Source of the DNA: Clostridia bacterium
GTDB lineage: Bacteria; Bacillota_E; SLMV01; PUMD01
DNA: 6,788 nucleotides
Direction of reading: 5' to 3'
NCBI GenBank assembly: GCA_003562655.1
Contig: PWUC01000070.1
Location: 1 to 6,788, forward strand
Shown here: positions 1-4,929 of the stretch, one piece after another
Layout of the letters: each line of letters starts with the position of its first letter
How positions within the stretch are numbered: position 1 is the stretch's first letter
Made by a program: the position numbers and the translations under genes
Notes under the pieces: generated by a model
What the model was told of the DNA's origin: nothing
The model's database searches: none
The model's input: the letters and a program-made list of their open reading frames with translations, nothing else

Positions 1-219
1 CCGCCGCAGAAGATTCTGGTGCTGGGGTTCATAGGGCGTCAGATAGGGAGCTGTGATCCCCATCAGCACCACCAGCATTAAAAAGACCAGGGCCGCTGCC
101 ACCAGGCGGTTTTTTTTCACGCGCAGTTTGAACCGCTGTCCGAACGTCAGACCCTGGGGATCCGTCGGAGCGGTTCCTGCAGCCAGCCCGTCGCCCTCGG
201 CTTCCATCTGCCTCGACAT
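1..219 (-). CDS. DppC/OppC-type peptide ABC transporter permease, N-terminal part (cut by window edge)
   Basis: Only the first 73 codons are in the window; the frame is open to the left edge. I found this frame by translating the reverse strand from the ATG at 217-219. The protein starts with a polar segment of about 30 residues, then a basic patch (KLRVKKNR, residues 31-38) and one hydrophobic membrane segment (about 39-57). This is followed by APYLTPYEPQHQNLL, which matches the region after the first membrane helix of DppC/OppC permeases, just before the usual PS..H.LGTD motif. A GGGGAGGGTG ribosome binding site lies about 8 bases upstream of the ATG. A second ATG at codon 5, preceded by GAGG, is a possible alternative start. 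The gene follows the DppB-type permease by 23 bp, the normal order in peptide/nickel importers, where the two permeases form the heterodimeric membrane channel. Substrate cannot be told from this fragment. Confidence 0.85.
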   Translation of the reverse strand, partial: MSRQMEAEGDGLAAGTAPTDPQGLTFGQRFKLRVKKNRLVAAALVFLMLVVLMGITAPYLTPYEPQHQNLLRR

Positions 220-242
220 GCGTTGTCACCCTCCCCTGCCTA

Positions 243-1196
243 TCAATCGTAACGTATGCGCGGATCAATATACGCGTAGGTCAGATCGGTGAGGAAATTG
301 GCCATAACAAAGGCAACGGCCACCAGCAGTACCGTCGCCTGCACCACGGGGAAATCCCGGCTGCTGATCGCACCGATCATATAGCGGCCGACCCCGGGCC
401 ATGCAAACACCGTCTCCGTTATGACCGATCCACTCAACATGGCACCAAACCGCATTCCCAGCAGCGTGACCACGGGAATCAGGGCATTTCTCAGGGCGTG
501 GCGAAAGATGACGATCCTCTCCGACAGACCCTTCGCGCGGGCGGTGCGGACATAGTCCTGGTTGATCACATCGAGCATACTCGAACGGGTAAACCTGGCC
601 AGGACCGCGGCTGAACTGGTCCCCAGTGTCAGAGCCGGCATGATGGCGTAGCGAAGCCCCTCCCAGCTGAACACCGATCCTCCAAATCCTGAAGGCGGAA
701 GCACTCTCCAGTACAGCCCGAATATAAGCATGAGGACATAACCAAAAAAGAAATTCGGTATGGATACACCGAACAGGGCCCCGAACATGGTGGCATTGTC
801 CAGAAGCGAATCCCGCCTCACCGCAGAAACAATGCCGAAACCGACGCCGATCAGCACGGAGATGATCAGTGAGAGAAAGCCCAGCTGCAGGGTCGCCGGG
901 ATTCGCCCCCTCAAATCCTCCACTATGGGGGTCCTGTGCCGGAGCGACCTACCGAGATCACCCTTGAGGGTCCTGGAAAGGTAGGCGAGATACTGAACAT
1001 AAAGGGGCCGATCAAAACCCAGCTGGGCCCTGATCCTCTCAACCATCTCCTCCCGGGCGTCCCCCTCCAGGTCAGGGGGGATCATCATGGTGACTGGATC
1101 CCCAGGGGCGAAATAGAGGGAGAAGAAGACCACTGTCATCACCGCGAGGACCGTGGGAACTGCCAAGATGAGTCGTTTGGCGATGTATGTCTGCAC
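243..1196 (-). CDS. DppB/OppB-type peptide/nickel ABC transporter permease
   Basis: Complete 317-residue inner-membrane permease, the usual length for the DppB/OppB family. It has a first membrane helix at about 8-30 ending in FAPGDP (29-34), a periplasmic loop with LGFDRPLYVQYLAYL (59-73), and further membrane segments near 101-125, 138-162, 183-202, 235-258 and 285-305. The EAA loop that contacts the ATPase is visible at about 214-246 (DYVRTARAKGLSE followed by RHALRNALIPVVT). The family ending ETVFAWPGVG (261-270) and C-terminal DPRIRYD are present. The start is GTG, preceded by AGGAGG with a 7-base spacer. It lies between the binding-protein gene and the second permease on the same strand, so it is part of one import operon. 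The ATPase subunits are not in the window and may lie to the left. Peptide, nickel or another small solute is possible; sequence alone does not decide. Confidence 0.95.
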   Translation of the reverse strand: MQTYIAKRLILAVPTVLAVMTVVFFSLYFAPGDPVTMMIPPDLEGDAREEMVERIRAQLGFDRPLYVQYLAYLSRTLKGDLGRSLRHRTPIVEDLRGRIPATLQLGFLSLIISVLIGVGFGIVSAVRRDSLLDNATMFGALFGVSIPNFFFGYVLMLIFGLYWRVLPPSGFGGSVFSWEGLRYAIMPALTLGTSSAAVLARFTRSSMLDVINQDYVRTARAKGLSERIVIFRHALRNALIPVVTLLGMRFGAMLSGSVITETVFAWPGVGRYMIGAISSRDFPVVQATVLLVAVAFVMANFLTDLTYAYIDPRIRYD

Positions 1197-1228
1197 ACTC
1201 GAACCTCCTCACAAAAACTCATCGAGGC

Positions 1229-1258
1229 GGGGAAGGGGCGGTGAACATCCCCTTCCCC
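1229..1258 (-). promoter_or_regulatory. Stem-loop between binding-protein and permease genes
   Basis: GGGGAAGGGG at 1229-1238 and CCCCTTCCCC at 1249-1258 form a perfect 10-bp stem with a 10-base loop, in the 77-bp gap after the binding-protein stop codon and before the permease ribosome binding site. On the transcribed strand the stem is followed by GCCTCGATGAGTTTTTG, so the U run begins some 10 bases after the stem, too far for a classic intrinsic terminator. Hairpins at this place in import operons often protect the upstream mRNA or cause partial termination, which raises the amount of binding protein over permease. That role here is inferred. Confidence 0.6.
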
Positions 1259-1273
1259 TGAATCGCGGGATAC

Positions 1274-2911
1274 CTACTTATCCAGCCAGGCGTCTTGCAC
1301 CCAGAAGATATTGTAGTTGTAAAGCTCGTATCCCTTCACCCACGGCTGAACTGGAATGTGACTGATTCCGTGCCACAGCCAGAACTTGAGCTGATGATCG
1401 TAGGCGATCTGCTGGAACTCACCAATCAGTTCGACCCGCCTGTCGTAGTCAACGGTCTCGAGGACGGTGTCGATGATGTCGTCCACCTGCTCGGAGACCT
1501 CGGCCAGGGCCGGCTGACGGGCGATCTGCGATACATTCCAGTAGGTGTCCGAGTGCAGGTTGCCCGTACCCGTCCCGATCCGGTGGGCAAATCCACCCAG
1601 ACTCCACCACGACACGTGGTACTCACCGGCCCGGATGGCATCCAGGTAGGTGCCCCATTCCAGAGACACGATGTCCGCATCGAAACCGACGCCGTTCAAC
1701 TGCTCCTGGATGATCTGGCTGTAAAGGACCCGCAGCTCTGCATCGGAGGTGAGGATGATTACCTCCAGCGGTTCGCCATCCTTGTAACGTATCCCGTCGT
1801 CACCCATGATCCAGCCGGCCTCGTCCAGAAGCCTCTCGGCCTCGCCGGTGTCGTACTCGGGCATGGGAACATCGGCATGGTAGAAGGGCGATGCGCTCGG
1901 GACTCCCGCACGACTCAGCTCGGCGGCACCGAGCAGAACCTCATCTACGATCAGCTGCCGGTCGATGGCCCTGGCGATCGCCTTGCGCACAGCCAGCTCC
2001 GCCGTCGGGCCGTCAGCCAGGTTCAGCGCCACCATCTGGTAGCTGGGTGTGACCCGTTGCTCGATGATCACACCGGCATCCTCCAACCGCGGAACATCCT
2101 TGGGCTCAACGCCGTACACCATGTCGAGGTTGCCCGCCTCGGTCTCAATGACCCTGGTGCTTGCCTCCGGGATGATCCTGACCCTGACCCCGTCCAGGAG
2201 AGGGGCCCCGGCCCAGTAGTCGTCGTACCGGACGTATTCGACGTGGCTGCCCGGCACGTACTCCTTGAACTTGAAGGGGCCAGCGCCGACGGGACTGCGA
2301 GCGAAGTCCTCACCGAGAGCCTCGACGGCCGTCGGACTCAAGATGGCGGCACTCCAGGTCATCTGCTCCAGGAAATCCACATAGATATCGAACAGGTTGA
2401 ACTTCACAGTGAAGTCATCAAGCACCTCGATGCTCTCGATGTGTTCTTCCCAGCGAGACAGGTGAAGCGAACCCACCTCGGGATCCAGAATGCGCTCGAA
2501 GTTGAACTTGACGGCCTCAGCATCGAACCTGGTGCCATCGTGAAAGGTCACATCGTCCCGGAGGTAAAAGATATAGCCGAGACCCTCATCGACAACCTCC
2601 CATGATGTCGCCAGGACCGGCTGCAGCTCCTCGTCCTGATCGAGCCGCAACAGGGGATCATACATGTACTGGATTGCCTGACGGCTCGGCCAGCAGCTCA
2701 TCAGGTGGTAGTCCATAGACACGGTGTCGGCGCCGGTGCCGATCACCAGGACGCCGCCCTCCCTGGGAGCATCATCCTCCTCGGGCTCTTCCGGCTCTGC
2801 GGGTTCTGCCGGCTCCTCGGGTTCGGCCTCCGGCGCGCAGGCGGCGAAGAAGACCATCGCGGCCAGCATGAACACAACAATGAGACTCAACGATACAGAT
2901 CTTAAACGCAA
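1274..2911 (-). CDS. Peptide/nickel ABC transporter substrate-binding lipoprotein (SBP family 5)
   Basis: Extracytoplasmic solute receptor of the DppA/OppA/NikA class, 545 residues from the TTG start chosen here. That start has GGAGGGGG 8 bases upstream. The in-frame ATG at 2927-2929 has no ribosome binding site, and the Shine-Dalgarno sequence would lie inside its coding region. The TTG start gives a clean lipoprotein signal peptide: RLR, a hydrophobic core, then FAA-Cys25, the lipidated cysteine. The -3 residue is Phe rather than the usual Leu. Residues 27-48 form a Glu/Pro/Ala linker (repeats of EP and EEP). The mature domain carries the family hallmark VTFHDGTRFDAEAV (121-134), the segment SPVGAGPFKFKEY (206-218), and AVRKAIARAIDR (307-318), all typical of family 5. 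The C terminus is rich in aromatic residues. It is the first gene of the operon with the two permeases. The ligand is unknown; short peptides are the default guess. Confidence 0.93.
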   Translation of the reverse strand: MRLRSVSLSLIVVFMLAAMVFFAACAPEAEPEEPAEPAEPEEPEEDDAPREGGVLVIGTGADTVSMDYHLMSCWPSRQAIQYMYDPLLRLDQDEELQPVLATSWEVVDEGLGYIFYLRDDVTFHDGTRFDAEAVKFNFERILDPEVGSLHLSRWEEHIESIEVLDDFTVKFNLFDIYVDFLEQMTWSAAILSPTAVEALGEDFARSPVGAGPFKFKEYVPGSHVEYVRYDDYWAGAPLLDGVRVRIIPEASTRVIETEAGNLDMVYGVEPKDVPRLEDAGVIIEQRVTPSYQMVALNLADGPTAELAVRKAIARAIDRQLIVDEVLLGAAELSRAGVPSASPFYHADVPMPEYDTGEAERLLDEAGWIMGDDGIRYKDGEPLEVIILTSDAELRVLYSQIIQEQLNGVGFDADIVSLEWGTYLDAIRAGEYHVSWWSLGGFAHRIGTGTGNLHSDTYWNVSQIARQPALAEVSEQVDDIIDTVLETVDYDRRVELIGEFQQIAYDHQLKFWLWHGISHIPVQPWVKGYELYNYNIFWVQDAWLDK

Positions 2912-2919
2912 GATGCATA

Positions 2920-2927
2920 CCCCCTCC
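2920..2927 (-). promoter_or_regulatory. Ribosome binding site that fixes the TTG start of the binding-protein gene
   Basis: GGAGGGGG on the minus strand, separated by 8 bases (TATGCATC) from the TTG at 2909-2911. It overlaps the in-frame ATG at 2927-2929, which therefore cannot use it. This is the reason the shorter protein was chosen. Confidence 0.7.
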
Positions 2928-2949
2928 ATAAACAGTATTCAAGCAAAAC

Positions 2950-2990
2950 CCGTCAGCCCCGTCTTTGATGCCTCCTTATCAGGCTGACGG
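2950..2990 (-). terminator. Terminator-like hairpin in the leader of the binding-protein gene
   Basis: CCGTCAGCC (2950-2958) and GGCTGACGG (2982-2990) are perfect 9-base inverted arms around a 23-base loop. In the direction of the transporter operon the stem is followed at once by GTTTTGCTT, a short U-rich tract. It lies about 40 bases before the TTG start, so it could attenuate transcription of the operon. The large loop and short U run make it weaker than a standard intrinsic terminator. The attenuator role is inferred. Confidence 0.4.
2966..2982. repeat. 17-bp direct repeat, copy 1
   Basis: TGATGCCTCCTTATCAG. It matches copy 2 at 3044-3060 in 15 of 17 positions, 78 bp apart. It has a short internal dyad (TGAT and ATCA) and forms most of the loop of the leader hairpin. 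Read on the minus strand it contains AAGGAGG, so it looks like a ribosome binding site without a following start codon. Confidence 0.5.
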
Positions 2991-3043
2991 TCTTCACACT
3001 ACGCCCCGAAGAGGGCCGGCACCGGAGCCTGACATGGATCGTC

Positions 3044-3060
3044 TGATGCCTCCATATCTG
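3044..3060. repeat. 17-bp direct repeat, copy 2
   Basis: TGATGCCTCCATATCTG, 15 of 17 positions identical with copy 1 at 2966-2982. Both copies are also preceded by GTCT. It may be a paired operator or an RNA element of the transporter leader; no regulator can be named. Confidence 0.5.
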
Positions 3061-3401
3061 TTCGCCGGGTGCCGCATCTCGGAACGCGGTGTCGATATCA
3101 TTGTCGGTGGCCATCTCTTTAGTGAGATAAAGTCCGTAGACCGCTCCTTATGTGCAGTTTATTGTTTCTACAGCAGATGTGATATATCCTGCATGTCCGG
3201 CCGTCCATTCCACGTTGAAGGCCGTGACGATCAACAGCGCGGCGCCCGGCTGCGGGTGCCCACCACAGCCTCTCGCCGTTCATCCCTCGCACCTGGTGAT
3301 CGCCTGCGGACTGACGCCATTGGCCGGCTCGTGAATGCCCCGCCCCTCACGAGGAAAGAGTACAGATGTGGAGCCAAACCCTTCTGCGGAGGTGACTTGC
3401 T

Positions 3402-3611
3402 GTGAACCAGAACAGTCTCACCAGGCGTGAACTGCTCGAGCTTCAGGACGCCCTTCAGAGAGAGATGCTCGAGATCGAAACCTATGGAAACTACATCGGG
3501 CAGACCAGCGATCCAAAGCTGAAACAGGTTCTGCAAGACATTCAGAAGATCCATCAAAGCCACTATGATCAGCTCATCAACCAGATGAACCCAGAAAATA
3601 GGGGGGTCTGA
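3402..3611 (+). CDS. Small ferritin-like/spore coat-type helical protein
   Basis: A 69-residue protein with a GTG start, preceded by GGAGGTGA with a 6-base spacer. It is predicted from composition to be an antiparallel helix pair: helix one about 6-33 (LTRRELLELQDALQREML onward), a DP turn at 37-38, then helix two 39-62 containing IHQSHYDQLINQM. This resembles the short ferritin-like proteins found beside CotF-type genes in clostridia and related spore formers. Glu21, Glu24, Glu26, His51 and His54 occupy positions reminiscent of ferritin-like metal ligands, but the protein is too short for a four-helix bundle by itself and would have to dimerise. There is no signal peptide. The stop lies one base before the next start, and that gene's ribosome binding site is inside the end of this one, so the two are translationally coupled. 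The name is by family resemblance; a structural role in the spore is inferred. Confidence 0.75.
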   Translation: MNQNSLTRRELLELQDALQREMLEIETYGNYIGQTSDPKLKQVLQDIQKIHQSHYDQLINQMNPENRGV

Positions 3612-3612
3612 A

Positions 3613-3882
3613 TTGACCGACAAACTCGCCACCGATCAGGTGATCGTCACCGACTGTCTCAACCGGCAGAAGTCTCTGAGCGACAGCTACAACAGAGCCA
3701 CCCTGGAGAGCACAAACTCCGCTCTCAGAAATACCTTCAGCCAGATCCACCGGGAAGAGGTTCAGGCAGCGGAGAGACTCTTCCGGGAGATGAGCAGCCG
3801 CGGATGGTACAAGCCGGAGATGGCAACTCCCCAGGAGATCAGTGAGGCACAGCAGTCCCTGCGCATCCAGCGAACCCGGTGA
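3613..3882 (+). CDS. CotF-family spore coat protein
   Basis: An 89-residue protein with a TTG start, preceded by AGGGGGG at 3600-3606 with a 6-base spacer. It shows the Coat F domain pattern: an N-terminal helix with ATDQVIVTDCLNRQKSLSDSY (about 6-26), a middle segment TLESTNSALRNTF (30-42), a helix with QIHREEVQAAERLFREM (44-60), then the hallmark SSRGWYKPEMA (61-71). Bacillus CotF is a larger processed coat protein; the single-domain form of about 90 residues is common in clostridia-like spore formers. Its coupling with the upstream small helical gene suggests that the two products act together, perhaps as a complex on the spore surface. It ends 32 bp from the convergent prenyltransferase gene. 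This gene is the best evidence that the organism makes endospores. Confidence 0.87.
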   Translation: MTDKLATDQVIVTDCLNRQKSLSDSYNRATLESTNSALRNTFSQIHREEVQAAERLFREMSSRGWYKPEMATPQEISEAQQSLRIQRTR

Positions 3883-3886
3883 GGCC

Positions 3887-3910
3887 GGGCCCGGTCTGCC
3901 GACCGGGCTC
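3887..3910. terminator. Shared hairpin between convergent coat and prenyltransferase genes
   Basis: GGGCCCGGTC (3887-3896), loop TGCC, GACCGGGCTC (3901-3910): a 10-bp GC-rich stem with one G-T wobble, filling most of the 32-bp gap between two convergent stop codons. On the plus strand it is followed by pyrimidine-rich CTCTTC, and on the minus strand by no T run, so intrinsic termination is not certain. A bidirectional terminator or mRNA 3' end protector is the likely role. Confidence 0.5.
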
Positions 3911-3914
3911 CTCT

Positions 3915-4586
3915 TCACCCCCCCAGGGTAGCATCCTGACCCTGATACCACTCCAGGGCCTCCCAGAGATGCCCGGGAGTGAAGTCGGGCCACATCGCCT
4001 CGTGCACGAACATGTCGGCATAGACGCTCTGAACCGGGAGAAACCCGCTCAGTCGGCGTCTTCCTCCCCAGCGAATGATCAGATCCATGCGAGAGACGCC
4101 GGCAGAGGCTATCTCCTGGGGGATCTCCCGACGCACGGCGGAAAACCCCTCCCCGCTCCGGAAGGCATGACCGAGGTCCCAGGCCCAGTCGTAGTTGACC
4201 AGGAAGTTGACCCTGATATCGGCAGCGCCGAAATTCCTGCGCTTTGTATATGGAAGCAGCTCCCGGGGAAACATGGGTGAGCTGTCATCACCGATGACCC
4301 TGAGGGCGGCATCCTCGCCTGCCAGGCGCAGCACTGCCTCCACGCAGGCCCGACGAAACGCCTCGCGCTGCCCCACCGGCCGTTTGGTGTTGTCCCGGGT
4401 AAATCCATACAGCGTCAGTTCCTTCACCCCGAGGCCGCGGCACAACCGGTACATCTCAAAACCGGCATCAATCCCGTACCGGTATCCCTCCTTCTTCGAC
4501 ATGCCCCTGCTCTTTGCCCACCGGCGATTGCCGTCCGGGATCACTCCAATGTGCCCCGGAATCCGCTTTAGCTTCCCCTGACCCAT
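3915..4586 (-). CDS. Divergent cis-prenyltransferase (UppS superfamily), possibly sporulation-specific
   Basis: Cytosolic cis-prenyltransferases extend allylic diphosphates with isopentenyl diphosphate. The product here is 223 residues, shorter than housekeeping UppS (about 250). The ATG at 4584-4586 is chosen because GGGGGAGGG lies just upstream; the in-frame TTG at 4602-4604 has no ribosome binding site. Family motifs: GHIGVIPDGNRRWA (11-24, catalytic Asp18), YGFTRDNTKRP (60-70), MDLIIRWGGRRRLSGFLPVQ (167-186), YADMFV (189-194), and a WYQGQDATLGG end. By eye alignment with E. coli UppS the first Asp, Asn28, Arg30, Arg77, Arg194, Arg200 and Ser202 are kept. His43 is Ile39, Trp75 is Thr67, Glu198 is Arg176 and the metal-binding Glu213 is Asp191. 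I recall a subfamily with the same WGGRRRLSGFLPVQSVYAD signature, distinct from housekeeping UppS. The product length is unknown. Confidence 0.88.
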   Translation of the reverse strand: MGQGKLKRIPGHIGVIPDGNRRWAKSRGMSKKEGYRYGIDAGFEMYRLCRGLGVKELTLYGFTRDNTKRPVGQREAFRRACVEAVLRLAGEDAALRVIGDDSSPMFPRELLPYTKRRNFGAADIRVNFLVNYDWAWDLGHAFRSGEGFSAVRREIPQEIASAGVSRMDLIIRWGGRRRLSGFLPVQSVYADMFVHEAMWPDFTPGHLWEALEWYQGQDATLGG

Positions 4587-4609
4587 CAATCCCTCCCCCT
4601 TCAATGAGA

Positions 4610-4630
4610 CATACTGACATTTCTAGTATG
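4610..4630. repeat. Operator-like dyad overlapping the prenyltransferase promoter
   Basis: CATACT (4610-4615) and AGTATG (4625-4630) are perfect 6-base inverted arms separated by 9 bases. The right arm covers the -10 element of the sigma-G-type promoter and the left arm lies in the expected 5' untranslated region. It could bind a dimeric regulator, but the arms are short and partly dictated by the -10 sequence. Confidence 0.35.
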
Positions 4631-4653
4631 GCAGTGGTGTGCGGTCAGCATTC
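4624..4653 (-). promoter_or_regulatory. Sigma-G-type (forespore) promoter of the prenyltransferase gene
   Basis: On the minus strand: GAATG (4649-4653), exactly 18 bases, then CATACTA (4624-4630). The Bacillus subtilis sigma-G consensus is GHATR, about 18 bases, CATNHTA, and every defined position matches. Transcription would start near 4617, giving a 5' untranslated region of about 30 bases that carries the ribosome binding site. It fits the sporulation context given by the CotF-type gene. A sigma-F contribution is possible because the two factors share part of their consensus. Confidence 0.6.
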
Positions 4654-4676
4654 CGACGTGTGAAAGGATGACCGCA
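4640..4676. repeat. 8-bp inverted repeat around the -35 region of the prenyltransferase promoter
   Basis: TGCGGTCA (4640-4647) and TGACCGCA (4669-4676) are perfect inverted arms separated by 21 bases; the -35 element GAATG lies between them. Center-to-center spacing is 29 bases, nearly three helical turns, compatible with a dimeric or looping DNA-binding protein. No regulator is identified. Confidence 0.4.
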
Positions 4677-4771
4677 GAGCCTCGTGCGCGTTCTGCGCCT
4701 GCGGGCTCAGGACCGCGTTCATCACCCGTGGCAACGAATGCTTCTCGGCACCCCGAAAGTGCTGCACCCAT

Positions 4772-4798
4772 CAGTAATCGGAAATCCGGAGTTTACTG
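4772..4798. repeat. Nested inverted repeat in the non-coding region
   Basis: CAGTAA (4772-4777) and TTACTG (4793-4798) flank an inner dyad CGGA-AA-TCCG (4779-4788). The outer and inner symmetry axes do not coincide exactly, so this may be two overlapping sites rather than one hairpin. It lies about 140 bp upstream of the promoter. Function unknown. Confidence 0.35.
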
Positions 4799-4929
4799 CC
4801 GGGAACCACAATCTGATCCCCATCCAGAAAGAGGGCGCATTGAGATAGCCGAAACTGCCTGGGACAACCGCTGTTCTGTCTTGAAGACCGGCTGAGCTGA
4901 CGTATCACAGCAGCTGGCCAGCTTCTCCT

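Larger units (their letters stand above)
2912..3401. other. Divergent intergenic region between transporter operon and coat-type genes
   Basis: About 490 bp with no convincing gene. It separates the leftward transporter operon from the rightward coat-type pair, so promoters for both should lie here. Visible structure: a terminator-like hairpin (2950-2990), two copies of a 17-bp repeat (2966 and 3044), a small dyad with arms ATCTC and GAGAT at 3113-3128, and an AT-rich pocket around 3150-3190 (TTGTTT at 3162-3167 and TATATC at 3183-3188, spacing 15), which is at best a weak vegetative promoter for the plus strand. No known riboswitch class was recognised. Short frames on both strands have no ribosome binding site and look like chance. 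Confidence 0.6.
4587..4929. other. Non-coding region upstream of the prenyltransferase
   Basis: About 340 bp between the stop of the phosphotransferase and the start of the prenyltransferase, both on the minus strand. It holds the prenyltransferase ribosome binding site (AAGGGGGAGGG at 4591-4601), a sigma-G-type promoter, three inverted repeats described separately, and a 12-bp palindrome AGCTGGCCAGCT at 4912-4923 just after the phosphotransferase stop. A 75-codon frame at 4668-4895 on the plus strand lacks a properly spaced ribosome binding site and recognisable features. No clear intrinsic terminator for the phosphotransferase gene is seen. Confidence 0.6.

Noticed and set aside
1295..2605. 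Long plus-strand open frame (436 codons) opposite the binding-protein gene
   Set aside because: It is antisense to a gene with clear family motifs. Its translation has no recognisable domain, and it is explained by the high GC content of third codon positions.
2953..3114. 53-codon minus-strand leader frame as a real gene
   Set aside because: Its ATG has no spaced ribosome binding site and the peptide is not recognisable. It was kept only as part of the attenuator hypothesis.
2912..3401. Known riboswitch or T-box in the transporter leader
   Set aside because: I looked for hallmark sequences such as the T-box GGGTGG...ACCGCG, SAM, TPP, FMN, cobalamin and glycine motifs and found none.
2965..3405. 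Plus-strand frame of 146 codons whose stop overlaps the GTG start of the first coat-type gene (GTGA)
   Set aside because: The overlap is suggestive of coupling, but no start in it has a ribosome binding site, the composition looks random, and its two MPPY segments simply reflect the DNA repeat lying in the same frame.
3231..3632. Minus-strand frame of 133 codons across the first coat-type gene
   Set aside because: It is antisense to a gene with a strong ribosome binding site and recognised helical pattern; no motifs of its own.
4668..4895. Plus-strand frame of 75 codons in the non-coding region upstream of the prenyltransferase
   Set aside because: AAAGG directly touches the ATG, leaving no spacer. 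The protein is Ser/Pro/Arg-rich without motifs and overlaps the inverted repeats and promoter region.
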